A DNA stretch of 64,000 bases, taken from contig NZ_JABBJN010000014.1 in assembly GCF_012928505.1 (NCBI RefSeq), forward strand, positions 59,062 to 123,061. The letters run 5' to 3'. The first letter of the stretch is position 1. Every line of letters begins with the position of its first letter. A program made the translations under genes and the position numbers. The notes beneath the pieces were generated by a model. It did not search any database. It was not told the DNA's origin and saw only the letters and a program-made list of their open reading frames with translations. This DNA is from Achromobacter sp. Bel (GTDB lineage Bacteria; Pseudomonadota; Gammaproteobacteria; Burkholderiales; Burkholderiaceae_B). This document shows, in pieces, positions 27,422 through 36,328 of the stretch.

Positions 27422-28387
27422 TCATTGTTTCGGGATGCCGGCTTCCTGCACGACCTTGCCGAAGATGTCGTGGTCGGCGCGATGGCGCTTGCCCAGGTCC
27501 GCCGGCGTGCCCGCCATGACGCTGTAGCCGGAGTCTTCAAGCTTCTTCACCACGTCCGGCTGCGCCTGCGATTTGTTCAGCGCCTGGTTCAGCGTGGCGA
27601 TCACGTCGTCCGGCGTCTTTCCGGGCGCCATGAGGCCCCACCAGATCGTCTGGTTGATGGTCTTGAATCCGCTTTCCGAAAAGGTCGGCACATCGGGCAA
27701 GGCAGGCGAACGCTCGTCCGCCACCACCGCCAGCGCGCGGACCTTGCCGCCGCGGATCTGCGGCAGCAGCGACGCGACGGATCCCGTGTAGAGGTCGATG
27801 CGGCCGCTGGCCAGGTCCGGGAAGGCCTGCGACCAGCCCCGGTACGGCACGTGCATCAGTTCCATGCCCGCCGCCTTGCGCCACAGGTGACCGATCAGGT
27901 CGCCGCTGCCGCCAATGCCGGGAATGCCCAGCGACACCTGGCCCGGGCGCGCCTTGGCTGCCTTGACCACGTCGTCCAGCGTCTTGTAGGGGGATTCCGG
28001 TACCACCACGAACACGCTTGGCGACGAGGCCACCAGGCCCACCGGCTTGAAGTCCTTGAAGGTGTCGTAGCTGAGCTTGTTGTACAGCCACGGGTTCAGC
28101 ACGATGTTGTCCGTCTGCGCCATGACCAGCGTATGGCCGTCGGGCTTGGCGCGCGCCGTGGCGTCAAGCGCCAGGTTGCCGCCCGCGCCCGGCTTGTTCT
28201 CGACCACGATGTTCCAGCCCGTGTCCTGCGCGATAGCCGACCCGATCATGCGGGTCAAGGTGTCGGTTCCGCCACCCGGCGGAAACGGGGAGATCAGCGT
28301 GATGGGGGCCGAGCCCATATCGGCCGCGCCGGCCGCGGCCGAGGTCGCCAGCAGCGTCGCCGCCAGCAGAGTCTTTACGAATGTCAT
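27422..28387 (-). CDS. Bug-family tripartite tricarboxylate transporter receptor
   Basis: The 321-residue periplasmic binding protein of the TctC/Bug family has a signal peptide (MTFVKTLLAATLLATSAAAGA). The first strand PITLISPFPPGGGTDTLTRM and the loop VENKPGAGGNLALD are diagnostic; HVPYRGWSQAFPDL and the tail AGTPADLGKR follow. ATG 28387 is chosen because GAGGAAGAC precedes it; the longer frame upstream is spurious. No membrane TctA/TctB genes are nearby, as usual for the many orphan Bug proteins of Bordetella and Achromobacter. The ligand is probably a carboxylate degraded by the flanking enzymes. Confidence 0.92.
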   Translation of the reverse strand: MTFVKTLLAATLLATSAAAGAADMGSAPITLISPFPPGGGTDTLTRMIGSAIAQDTGWNIVVENKPGAGGNLALDATARAKPDGHTLVMAQTDNIVLNPWLYNKLSYDTFKDFKPVGLVASSPSVFVVVPESPYKTLDDVVKAAKARPGQVSLGIPGIGGSGDLIGHLWRKAAGMELMHVPYRGWSQAFPDLASGRIDLYTGSVASLLPQIRGGKVRALAVVADERSPALPDVPTFSESGFKTINQTIWWGLMAPGKTPDDVIATLNQALNKSQAQPDVVKKLEDSGYSVMAGTPADLGKRHRADHDIFGKVVQEAGIPKQ

Positions 28388-28416
28388 TGTCTTCCTCACT
28401 GATGTTTGGGAATGCC

Positions 28417-28436
28417 GCGGCCCTCTGCGGGGCCGC
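28417..28436 (-). other. Intercistronic hairpin upstream of the Bug gene
   Basis: GCGGCCC pairs with GGGCCGC around a 6-nt loop, in the gap between the dehydrogenase stop and the Bug start. No T-tract is present. It may stabilise the highly needed Bug message against decay; that is inference. Confidence 0.35.
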
Positions 28437-28446
28437 TTTGCGCGAT

Positions 28447-29328
28447 TCAGGATTGGCGGGCCAGCGGCGTCAGCCATGCCAGCCGCTCGGCGACGGAGTC
28501 GGGCACATGGAAAGAACCGTTCTCGCGCGCCGCCTCGATGCCCTTGGCCGTCCGGGCGAAGAGCCGTTCGACGCCGTCCAGCACCAGCGGCTGCAAGCCG
28601 GCCTCGACCAATTGCTCGCGCGCTTCGCGCACCTCGGCCAGGCGGCGCGGCGCATGCAGCACGTGCGAACGCACGAACGAATCGACGAATGTCGTCAACG
28701 GCGTCCGGTCCATGTCGGACAGGACTTCGTACAGCGACGTTCGCAGACCCATGCTCTCCGCCGCGACCAGACACTCGACGGCCAGGCTTTCCATGCCCTT
28801 GGTCAGGATGCTGCGCAAGAGCTTGAGGCGGACGGCATCGCCGGCCTGGCCGTCTATGGCCTGCGCCGGTGCGCCGCAAGCCAGCGTGAATGCCGCCACG
28901 CCCGGCGCGCCCGTGCCGGCGCACAACAGCGGGGTGCGCGCACCCAGCAAGGCAATGGCGCCCATGATGGCGACGTCGGTAAAGGGCACGCCGCGTTGCG
29001 CAGCGATGTCGGCGGCGGCGCGCATGTCAGCGGCGCTTGCAGTCGTGAAGTCGGCGTAGGACGCGTCGTCGCGCAAGTGCGGCAGCGCCTGCGTGGCGAC
29101 CTTCAGCGCCGCATGGCCGAAGACGGCCGACACGACGATGTCGGCCTGAGCCAGCCACGGGCCGGGCTCGGCATGCAACGCGCTGCCATAGGAGGCCGCG
29201 CGCGCCTGCATCCCGGCGTCCTGGCGCAGCTCGCAGATGCCCACGATCGAATGGCCGCCGGCCACCCACGCCGCCGCATAGCAGTCACCCACTTCACCAC
29301 AACCAATCAGTGCAATTTTCATGTTCAT
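28447..29328 (-). CDS. NAD(P)-binding dehydrogenase with DUF1932 C-terminal domain
   Basis: The 293-residue protein resembles beta-hydroxyacid and 6-phosphogluconate dehydrogenases. The Rossmann motif is ALIGCGEVGDCYAAAW, and the C-terminal helical domain matches DUF1932, with KLLRSILTKGMESLAVE containing the conserved Lys of the family. ATG 29328 or the internal ATG at 29322 could be the start; neither has a clear ribosome binding site. It is the first gene of the operon with the Bug receptor and the RraA-like aldolase, suggesting oxidation of a hydroxy acid before or after aldol cleavage. Confidence 0.82.
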   Translation of the reverse strand: MNMKIALIGCGEVGDCYAAAWVAGGHSIVGICELRQDAGMQARAASYGSALHAEPGPWLAQADIVVSAVFGHAALKVATQALPHLRDDASYADFTTASAADMRAAADIAAQRGVPFTDVAIMGAIALLGARTPLLCAGTGAPGVAAFTLACGAPAQAIDGQAGDAVRLKLLRSILTKGMESLAVECLVAAESMGLRTSLYEVLSDMDRTPLTTFVDSFVRSHVLHAPRRLAEVREAREQLVEAGLQPLVLDGVERLFARTAKGIEAARENGSFHVPDSVAERLAWLTPLARQS

Positions 29329-29496
29329 AAATACAAAAAAAATACAAACATGGTTATAGCCTGACTGAAAGCCCCCTAATCACTAGTAATAACCCGAGTA
29401 TTTCAGGGGAACGTAGAACATAAAAAGTACATTTTTGGAACATTGGGTGCCTCGACCGCCCGGCGCCGAGCTATCCGCCGGGCGGCGGTGCGTGCC
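29329..29496. promoter_or_regulatory. AT-rich promoter region of the dehydrogenase/Bug/RraA operon
   Basis: This 168-bp gene-free stretch is much more AT-rich than its surroundings. AATACAAA occurs twice (29330-29337 and 29341-29348), a direct repeat with an 11-bp period immediately upstream of the dehydrogenase start. It may be an operator, or simply the promoter core. No palindrome typical of GntR sites was clear. Confidence 0.4.
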
Positions 29497-30255
29497 TTAT
29501 TTCACGCTGGCGACCGCATCCAGGATGACCCGGGCCACGTCGGCGGGGCGCGATTGCTGCGGCACATGGCTGGACGGCAGAGCCGTGACTTTCGCGCCGA
29601 TCTGCGCCGCCATCGTGCGCTGCAAGGCAGGCAGGATCATGCGGTCGTTCTCGGCCACGACGAACCACGACGGTTTCGTCTTCCAGGACGCGGATGACAC
29701 CGCTTCGCCGAACGCCGTCGCCTTGATCGGGCCTTGGGTGGCCGCCATCACACGGGCCTGGGCGGCCGGCACGTCTTGCGCGAAGTCACGCGCGATGCCC
29801 TGCGGCGGCAGGCTCAGCCAGCCATGGCTGTCGGCGACGATGGCGTCCGTGCCCGGCGCCTTGGGCTGGTCTTTCGTCATCGACGCGACCGACTGGCCCG
29901 CATCGGGCGCGAACGCGGCCACATAGACCAGGTTGGCGACCTTGTCGTGCTTGCCGGCTTCGGTGATCACCACGCCGCCCCACGAATGGCCGACCAGCAC
30001 GACTTTGCCGGGCTGGTTATCGATGGCGCGATTGGCCGCGGCCACATCGCCAGCCAGCGAATCCAGCGGGTTCTGCACCGCTTGCACCTGCACGCCCTTG
30101 TCTTGCAACAGCGCGACCACCTTCGCCCAATCCGAGCCGTCGGCGAAGGCGCCGTGCACGATCACGACCGAGGGCTGGGCCGAAAAAGCCTGTGAAACCG
30201 GGCCGGCGAAGAGGCCGGCTGCCAACAACGAGGCTGCGATAATATGGCGTTTCAT
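29497..30255 (-). CDS. Secreted alpha/beta hydrolase
   Basis: The 252-residue hydrolase has a signal peptide (MKRHIIAASLLAAGLFAG, cleavage near AFSAQ). The nucleophile elbow is VGHSWGGVVI (Ser), the acid likely Asp in VVAENDRM, and the His in PSSHVPQQSRPAD. The oxyanion segment reads VIVHGAFADGSDWAKV. This set is typical of the EstC/salicylate-esterase-like group of small periplasmic hydrolases. The start is supported by TAAAGGAAA 6 nt upstream. The substrate is unknown. Confidence 0.88.
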   Translation of the reverse strand: MKRHIIAASLLAAGLFAGPVSQAFSAQPSVVIVHGAFADGSDWAKVVALLQDKGVQVQAVQNPLDSLAGDVAAANRAIDNQPGKVVLVGHSWGGVVITEAGKHDKVANLVYVAAFAPDAGQSVASMTKDQPKAPGTDAIVADSHGWLSLPPQGIARDFAQDVPAAQARVMAATQGPIKATAFGEAVSSASWKTKPSWFVVAENDRMILPALQRTMAAQIGAKVTALPSSHVPQQSRPADVARVILDAVASVK

Positions 30256-30414
30256 GCTGAATTTCCTTTAGGTTGGGTGCCAAGCGACGGTGTCGTGCTT
30301 GCTGGGTTCCAGTGTCGTCATCCGCCCGCCAGGCCGGTATCGGTTGATTAACCGATAAGGCCGCGATCAGCCCCCCAATCAGCCCTTCCCGCCCCCTTTG
30401 ACCGCCCGCCCCCG

Positions 30415-31863
30415 ATGACCACCGCCAGTACGATGGAACTCACCGATGCCGTGCTGGCCATGGCCTTCGTCGGCGATCTGAGCATGGGACGCGCCACCGA
30501 CCACTCGCGCCGCACGGCGTGCCTGGCCGGCAAGCTTGCCGAGGCCCATGGTGCGAGCGAGGCCGCCCAGAACCACGCCCGTGCGGTGGCGCTGCTGCGC
30601 TGGTCGGGCTGCACGGCCAACGCCAGCGGCTTCGCGGACCTGCTGGGCGACGACGTCGCCTCGCGCGAGGCCATGATGGCGCAGACGCTGCCCCCGCTTG
30701 ATCCGCGCACGCAATCGCTGATCGTGCCGCTGGCGCTGATCCACTGCGAAATCTCGGGCGATGTGGCCGTCAACCTGGGCATGCCTGACGATGTGGTGGC
30801 CGGCCTGCGCCACGCCTTCGAACGGCATGACGGCAAGGGCATGCCGCAGGGCGTGCCGGGGGACGCCGTCCCCGGCGTGGTGTTCTACGTGAACGTGGCA
30901 AGCGACCTGGAAATCCTCAGCCGCGCGCACGGCCGCGACAGCGCGATGGACTACCTGCGCGCGCAGGCCGACGCCAAGTATCCCGCCCCCGTCGCGCAAC
31001 TGGCGGTCCGGCATGGCCAGGCCTGGCTTGACGATATCGACGCCCATCCGCCCACCGGCGCCGAATGGGCGTTGGCCGGAACGCGCGCCGATGCGCCCCC
31101 TGCCGGCTTGACGCTGCTGGCCGACGTCGCCGAACTCAAGCTGCCCTGGCTGGCGGGCTATTCCCGCCGCGTCGCCCAACTGGCCACCCGTTGCGGCGCG
31201 CTGCTGGGCATGGGCCCGGCGGCGCTGGAATCGTTGCAGGCCGCCGCGCTGGTGCACGGCATCGGCCGCGCCGCATTGCCGAACCGCTTATGGAATACGG
31301 CAGGCAAGCTGTCCGCCGACCAATGGGAACAGGTCCGGCTCATGCCCTATTGGACCGCCCGCGCCGCCCGTCAGATACCGGGCTTGAGCGACGCGGCGGA
31401 GCTGGCCTCGTACGCCTACGAACGCCTGGACGGCAGCGGCTATTTCCGCGGCGCGTCCGGGCCTGCGCTGGGCCTGGCGGCGCGCGTGCTGTCCACGGCG
31501 GTCGCGCTGCAAGCGCTGCAGGAAGACCGCCCCTGGCGCCCCGCCTATCCCTTGCACGACGCCGCCCGCATCTTGCGTGAGGAAGCCGCCGCCGGCCGCT
31601 TCGACGCCGAGGTGGCCGCCGCCGCCATCACTGCCGCCTCGGGCGGCGCCGCCGCCCCGCGCCGCGCGACCAGCACGCTGTCGCAGCGCGAGATCGACGT
31701 ACTGCGGCAGATCAGCCTGGGCGCCAGCAACAAAGAGGCCGCCCGCGCACTGAATATCAGCCCCAGCACGGTACGCACCCACGTCGAAAGCGTGTTCCGC
31801 AAACTGGATTGCTCGACCCGTGTCGCCGCCACCTTGAAGGCCCTGACCGCGGGGATCCTGTAA
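30415..31863 (+). CDS. Degenerate HD-GYP protein fused to a LuxR helix-turn-helix
   Basis: The 482-residue protein has two HD-type helical regions (about residues 20-160 and 225-400) and a C-terminal LuxR output domain (LSQREIDVLRQISLGASNKE, recognition helix in ISPSTVRTHVESVF). The second region follows the HD-GYP plan, with YERLDGSGYFRG standing for HERxDGxGYP. The metal-binding HD pair is replaced by HG in LVHGIGRAALPNRL, and the GYP is GYF. It is therefore probably a non-catalytic ligand-binding module that controls DNA binding directly. No ribosome binding site is obvious; an internal ATG at 30433 is an alternative start. Confidence 0.78.
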   Translation: MTTASTMELTDAVLAMAFVGDLSMGRATDHSRRTACLAGKLAEAHGASEAAQNHARAVALLRWSGCTANASGFADLLGDDVASREAMMAQTLPPLDPRTQSLIVPLALIHCEISGDVAVNLGMPDDVVAGLRHAFERHDGKGMPQGVPGDAVPGVVFYVNVASDLEILSRAHGRDSAMDYLRAQADAKYPAPVAQLAVRHGQAWLDDIDAHPPTGAEWALAGTRADAPPAGLTLLADVAELKLPWLAGYSRRVAQLATRCGALLGMGPAALESLQAAALVHGIGRAALPNRLWNTAGKLSADQWEQVRLMPYWTARAARQIPGLSDAAELASYAYERLDGSGYFRGASGPALGLAARVLSTAVALQALQEDRPWRPAYPLHDAARILREEAAAGRFDAEVAAAAITAASGGAAAPRRATSTLSQREIDVLRQISLGASNKEAARALNISPSTVRTHVESVFRKLDCSTRVAATLKALTAGIL

Positions 31864-31953
31864 GCCGCCATCCTGTCGCCGATTGCTGGTAGTCTTGGGC
31901 CTGCCGCGCGGGGTTCGCCCCGCGCCCGCCTCACCCATTTCGCGAGCCCCCTC

Positions 31954-32463
31954 ATGACCAGCCCTATGTACGACGCTTCCGTCCCTGTCATCAAGCAAAT
32001 GCTGTCCGCCCTGTCGGACGTGCTGAAAAAGGCCGAAGCCCACGCCACCGCCAAGAACATCGACCCGTCCGCCTACCTGGGCGCGCGCCTGTTCCCGGAC
32101 ATGTTCCCGTTGTCGCGCCAAGTGCAGATCGCCGCCGACTTCGCCAAGGGCATCACGTCCCGCCTGGCAGGCGCGGAAGTCCCGTCCTGGCCTGACGGCG
32201 AACCCTCGTTCGCCGAGCTGCAGGCCCTGATCGCCAAGACCCTGGCGCACGTCGGTTCGTTCAAGCCCGAACAGTTCGCGCAAAGCGCGTCCCTGGAAAT
32301 CGTGCTGCGCCCGGGCACGCCGAAAGAAAAGAAGCTGACGGGCAGCGCCTACCTGCTGCACTACGGCCTGCCGCAGTTCTTCTTCCACGTGACGACCGCT
32401 TACGCGATCCTGCGCCACAACGGCATCGAAGTCGGCAAGCGCGACTACATGGGCGCGTATTGA
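31954..32463 (+). CDS. DUF1993-family protein
   Basis: The 169-residue cytoplasmic helical protein matches DUF1993 along its length: MYDASVPVIKQMLSALSDVL near the N-terminus, RLFPDMFPLSRQVQIAADFA in the middle and YAILRHNGIEVGKRDYMG at the end. The fold is DinB-like. Function is not known. ATG 31954 or 31969 could be the start. An intrinsic terminator follows about 40 bp after the stop. Confidence 0.88.
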   Translation: MTSPMYDASVPVIKQMLSALSDVLKKAEAHATAKNIDPSAYLGARLFPDMFPLSRQVQIAADFAKGITSRLAGAEVPSWPDGEPSFAELQALIAKTLAHVGSFKPEQFAQSASLEIVLRPGTPKEKKLTGSAYLLHYGLPQFFFHVTTAYAILRHNGIEVGKRDYMGAY

Positions 32464-32505
32464 TGCCACATCCGTGCGTGCGGGCCTGAGCCCGCATCAT
32501 TGAAC

Positions 32506-32536
32506 AAGGCCGCGGCGTGCATCCCGCGGCCTTTTT
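32506..32536 (+). terminator. Intrinsic terminator after the DUF1993 gene
   Basis: A perfect 10-bp stem, AAGGCCGCGG against CCGCGGCCTT, encloses an 8-nt loop and ends in five T. It is a strong Rho-independent terminator on the plus strand. Confidence 0.9.
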
Positions 32537-32699
32537 CATTGCGCCGGCATCTGGTATGCCTACACCGGTCTTCCGGTCCCTCAGCCATGCGACGGGCGCC
32601 GGAACCGTTGACGGCGGCCTCCCGCCTGCTCTAATTTCGCCAGACGCGAACCGCGTGACGCAAGCCCCCCGCCGATGACCACCCCGCTCAGGGAGATCC

Positions 32700-34268
32700 A
32701 TGATGATCGCGACAACCGTTCTGGTCGTAGGCGCGGGCCCCGCCGGCCTGCTCACCGCCGTGGAGCTGGTTCGGCGCGGCGTCCAATGCTTGCTGATCGA
32801 CGCGCACGAGCAGCCCATGGATTGGGACCGTGCCACCGTCGTGCATCCGCGATCAATCGAAATACTGGACGCACTGGGCATCGCCGACCGGCTCTTGCGC
32901 CTGGGCGTGAAACAGCGCCATGCCCGCATTCATGCCGAGGGGGCCGTGCTGGGCGACATTGACCTGTCGCTGTGCGGCAGCCGGTATCCATTCAATATCG
33001 GCATCTCGGAAGAAGTCACCGAATCCATCCTCCACGACCATCTCGCCGCGCACGGCGGTGCGGTCACCCGCGCCACCACACTTGTGGGCTTGGTGGCACA
33101 ACCCGATGGCGTGACCGCCACGATCGATCGGCGGGGCGCGCGGGCACAGGTCCACGCGCAATGGGTCGTCGGATGCGACGGACACCACAGTACCGTCCGC
33201 ACGTTGATGGGTATCGAGCAAGACGGCCACGACATCCACCAGCCTTGGGCCGTGTTCGATGCGGCCATCCCGGCATGGCCGGAATCCTTTGAAGCCAACT
33301 ACGCCTATCTGGATCCGACGCCGGTCATTCTGACGGCCCTGCCGGACCGCCGATGGCGCGTGTATCCGCGGCCCCGTTCCGCGCAATCCGATCTGGTCGC
33401 CGACGCGCTGGCCACCTTGCAACGCTACCTGCCCGACGCGCGCTTTGACCAGATTTCGCATCCCACGCGCTTCGATTGCCACACCAAGGTTGCCCGAAAA
33501 TTCCGATCGGGCCGCGTGTTGCTGGCCGGTGACGCCGCGCACACCTGCAGCCCGGCAGAAGGGCATGGCATGAACACCGGGCTGCAAGATGCCTACAACC
33601 TGGGCTGGAAGCTTGCGCTGGTTTGCCAGGGGCATTGTTCCGAAGCGCTGCTGGACAGCTATCACGCCGAACGGCGCCCCGTGGCCGATCAGGTGATGGC
33701 CTCGGGCGATGCCGCCGAACGCGCACAGCAGGTCAAAGGGGAACGCGCCCGCCGCGCGCGGGATGCGGCGATCCGGACGGCCTTTGCCGATCCTGGCACG
33801 CGGCACCACGAAGCGGTGGCCGAGGCGGAGCTTGATATCGACTACGCCGGATCCCCCATCGTCATGGGCGATCCGCACGACGCCCTTTGGCCGGGCCAGC
33901 GTCTGCCTGATCAGATTCCCCTGGCGTTCACGTCTGGCGGCGTCGGCCACCTGCATGCCTGCACTCGCCGCCAGGGCCACACCGCCCTGCTGATCGGCTG
34001 CGCCGCGACGCCCGAGGACGCCCTGGAGCAAGTGCGCCGCGCCATGGAGCCTCTGGCTGACGGCGCCATCATCGAACAGGTGATCGTCCTGACCGCGAAT
34101 GCGGGGGTGCCCGGGGCGCATGCTTACCTGGCGCCCGACATCGCCCACGCGCTGGGCGTGCGCGGCATTGTGCTGGTGGTCGTCCGAGCCGATGGCCACG
34201 TCGGCCTGCGTGCCGAACAAGGGCATGCCCAAGCGTTGGCGGCGTATATCGGACGGTTACAGAATTAG
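32700..34268 (+). CDS. FAD-dependent aromatic monooxygenase (PHBH/PheA-TfdB type)
   Basis: The 522-residue group A flavin hydroxylase has the Rossmann GxGxxG in VLVVGAGPAGLLTAVELV, the DG motif in VVGCDGHHSTVR and the GD motif in VLLAGDAAHTCSPAEGHGMN followed by NTGLQDAYNLGWKLA. A C-terminal thioredoxin-like domain (about residues 400-520) is typical of the phenol and pentachlorophenol hydroxylase group. It adds one oxygen to an aromatic ring using NAD(P)H. The start follows AGGGAGATCC. No ring-cleavage genes are beside it, so the substrate is open. Confidence 0.88.
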   Translation: MMIATTVLVVGAGPAGLLTAVELVRRGVQCLLIDAHEQPMDWDRATVVHPRSIEILDALGIADRLLRLGVKQRHARIHAEGAVLGDIDLSLCGSRYPFNIGISEEVTESILHDHLAAHGGAVTRATTLVGLVAQPDGVTATIDRRGARAQVHAQWVVGCDGHHSTVRTLMGIEQDGHDIHQPWAVFDAAIPAWPESFEANYAYLDPTPVILTALPDRRWRVYPRPRSAQSDLVADALATLQRYLPDARFDQISHPTRFDCHTKVARKFRSGRVLLAGDAAHTCSPAEGHGMNTGLQDAYNLGWKLALVCQGHCSEALLDSYHAERRPVADQVMASGDAAERAQQVKGERARRARDAAIRTAFADPGTRHHEAVAEAELDIDYAGSPIVMGDPHDALWPGQRLPDQIPLAFTSGGVGHLHACTRRQGHTALLIGCAATPEDALEQVRRAMEPLADGAIIEQVIVLTANAGVPGAHAYLAPDIAHALGVRGIVLVVVRADGHVGLRAEQGHAQALAAYIGRLQN

Positions 34269-34355
34269 GGGTTTCCACTAACTCCGGCCATGTCGATTTC
34301 GTTGTCCTCTGAACGTCGTATGAGTACGACCCTCTCATTCCAAGGCGGACACACC

Positions 34356-34802
34356 ATGACTACCGGAACCGTTACCCTCCATCGCGTCCTGCGCGCCTCC
34401 CCCGAGCGCGTCTACCGCGCTTTCCTTGAAGCCGACGCCATTGCGAAATGGCTGCCCCCCTACGGGTTCACTTGCCAGGTCCACCAGTTGGACGCCAAGG
34501 TAGGCGGCCGCCACAAGATGTCGTTCCGCAATTTCTCGACCGGCAGCAACACCGGCTTTGGCGGCGAATACCTGGAACTGGTTCCGTCGGAGAAGATCCG
34601 CTACACGGACGAGTTCGACGACGCGAACCTGCCCGGCAGGATGCAGACGACGATCACCTTGCGCAAGGTCGCTTGCGGCACGGACATCAGCATCAAGCAG
34701 GAAGGCATCCCTGAGGTCATCCCGCCCGAGATGTGCTACCTGGGCTGGCAGGAATCCCTGGCGCAGCTGGCGAAACTGGTCGAACCGGAAATTCCCGACT
34801 GA
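34356..34802 (+). CDS. SRPBCC/AHSA1-family protein
   Basis: The 148-residue START-like fold protein of the AHSA1 (Aha1 C-terminal) group reads TLHRVLRASPERVYRAFLEA, then KWLPPYGFTCQV and GGEYLELVPSEKIRYTDEFD. ATG 34356 fits the fold start and has GGCGGA upstream; the longer frame adds an unlikely N-terminus. Such proteins bind hydrophobic ligands and often act beside oxidoreductases or ArsR regulators. The Tat-exported hydrolase gene follows 150 bp downstream. Confidence 0.85.
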   Translation: MTTGTVTLHRVLRASPERVYRAFLEADAIAKWLPPYGFTCQVHQLDAKVGGRHKMSFRNFSTGSNTGFGGEYLELVPSEKIRYTDEFDDANLPGRMQTTITLRKVACGTDISIKQEGIPEVIPPEMCYLGWQESLAQLAKLVEPEIPD

Positions 34803-34823
34803 GCGGAATCGATGGGGAAAAAA

Positions 34824-34892
34824 GGCGGATTTGAATCGCACTGTATCCGCCCCCAGGGCCCATACATTCGGACACCCGGCCCGCCTGCCGGG
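34824..34892 (+). other. Two short inverted repeats after the AHSA1 gene
   Basis: GGCGGAT/ATCCGCC (34824-34830 and 34845-34851) and CCCGGC/GCCGGG (34875-34880 and 34887-34892) can form hairpins. Neither has a T-tract, so termination would be weak or Rho-dependent. Nothing else was seen in the gap. Confidence 0.35.
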
Positions 34893-34951
34893 CCTCTATA
34901 AATCGTTCGCAGCAAGTCCCAACCCCGCGAACCTTTTATGGAGCCTCCCCC

Positions 34952-36004
34952 ATGACGGACCCCATCGACACCCAACGTCGCCGCCTGCTCGCCACGACCT
35001 CAACCCTGGCGGGCGTCAGCCTGCTGACCCTTGGCGTGAGCGGCACGGCGCTGGCCACGCCCAGCCCGGCGCAATCCGCCAACACGGCAACCCGGCGCAG
35101 CCCGACGCCGTTGGGCGACATCCGCCAGATCCATGCCGGCGCGCTGGATGTGGGTTATGTGGACACGGGCCCGCGCAGCGGCCCCGTCGCCATCCTGCTG
35201 CACGGATGGCCTTACGACATCCACGCTTTCGCCGACGTGGCGCCGCGCCTTACCGCCGCCGGCTACCGCGTGATCATCCCCTACCTGCGTGGCTACGGTT
35301 CGACGCGCTTCCTGTCGGCGGACACGCCCCGCAATGGCGAACAGGCGGTCGTCGCCGTCGACATCATCGCGCTGATGGATGCGCTGAAGATCGAACGCGC
35401 GATCATCGCCGGCTTCGATTGGGGCGCGCGCACCGCCAACATCCTGGCCGCGCTGTGGCCCGAACGCTGCCAGGCGCTGGTCTCCGTCAGCGGCTACCTC
35501 ATCGGCAGCCAGGAAGCCAACCGCAAGCCGCTGCCGCCGCAGGCGGAATTCCAATGGTGGTATCAGTTCTACTTCGCCACCGAACGGGGCGCGGCAGGCT
35601 ACGCCGCCGACCGCGACGGCTTCAACAAGCTGATCTGGCAACTGGCGTCGCCTCAGTGGAAGTTCGACGACGCGACCTATCTGCGTTCGGCGCGGTCATT
35701 CGATAATCCCGATCATGTGGCGGTCGTGGTGCACAACTACCGTTGGCGCCTGGCGCTGGCCGAAGGCGAACCGCAGTACGACGACCTGGAAAAACGCCTG
35801 GCGGCGGCACCGAAGATCACCGTGCCGACGATCACCCTGGAAGGCGACGCCAACGGCGCCCCGCATCCGCCCCCCGCCAGCTACGCGAAACAGTTCACCG
35901 GCAAATACCAGCACCGCGACATCACGGGTGGCATCGGCCACAACCTGCCGCAAGAGGCCCCGCAGGCGTTTGCAGAGGCGGTGCTGGCTGTGGTGCGGCT
36001 TTGA
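34952..36004 (+). CDS. Tat-exported epoxide-hydrolase-like alpha/beta hydrolase
   Basis: The 350-residue protein has a twin-arginine signal (QRRRLLATTSTLAGVSLLTL) and a cleavage-like ALATPS. The hydrolase core has the oxyanion HGWP in ILLHGWPYDIHAF and a nucleophile elbow AGFDWGARTA, where the nucleophile is Asp, not Ser. Asp nucleophiles mark epoxide hydrolases and haloalkane dehalogenases. The His is likely GGIGHNLPQEAPQAF. It has TGGAG 7 nt before the ATG. It probably opens an epoxide or removes a halide in the periplasm. Confidence 0.88.
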   Translation: MTDPIDTQRRRLLATTSTLAGVSLLTLGVSGTALATPSPAQSANTATRRSPTPLGDIRQIHAGALDVGYVDTGPRSGPVAILLHGWPYDIHAFADVAPRLTAAGYRVIIPYLRGYGSTRFLSADTPRNGEQAVVAVDIIALMDALKIERAIIAGFDWGARTANILAALWPERCQALVSVSGYLIGSQEANRKPLPPQAEFQWWYQFYFATERGAAGYAADRDGFNKLIWQLASPQWKFDDATYLRSARSFDNPDHVAVVVHNYRWRLALAEGEPQYDDLEKRLAAAPKITVPTITLEGDANGAPHPPPASYAKQFTGKYQHRDITGGIGHNLPQEAPQAFAEAVLAVVRL

Positions 36005-36009
36005 GCGGC

Positions 36010-36309
36010 GGCGCTCTCGAGTATGCCTGAAGGAACTTCTGCCTTCCGGGCGACGCTCATGCATAGACACTCGTTCTGGGCTAGGAATGGGTGGCCCTCT
36101 CCTGCGGCCTTGACGATCAGGTCAGACGTAAACGCGGTGGACTTATCGACGACCGGCTTGGCATCGGCAGCATCCGCGCCCGGCATCAGTACTTTTGGCT
36201 GAAAATCGGAAATGCCGGAGGTGAGATAGGCGCTGACTAGATGCTCGAACAGTTCGATGCTTGCCCCGCTCGTGAGCAACTCAGAAAGCCGACGGAAAAA
36301 TGTCGCCAA
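36010..36309 (-). pseudogene. HipA-type kinase fragment, truncated at both ends
   Basis: In the roughly 320-bp gap between the hydrolase and yceI, the minus strand encodes about 100 residues that match the middle of HipA-family proteins: LFEHLVSAYLTSGISDFQPK followed by VLMP, then DLIVKAAGEGHPFLAQNE and CLCMSVARKAEV. In HipA these are the SGxQPK loop, the (H/L)IVK strand and the xNE helix of the kinase N-lobe. The frame then runs into the 3' end of the hydrolase gene, so the kinase C-lobe with the catalytic Asp is gone. The N-terminal subdomain is absent because yceI starts there. No HipB antitoxin is near. Base composition is lower in GC than the neighbours. Confidence 0.62.
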
Positions 36310-36328
36310 TATCGTGCTTTTATTAGCC

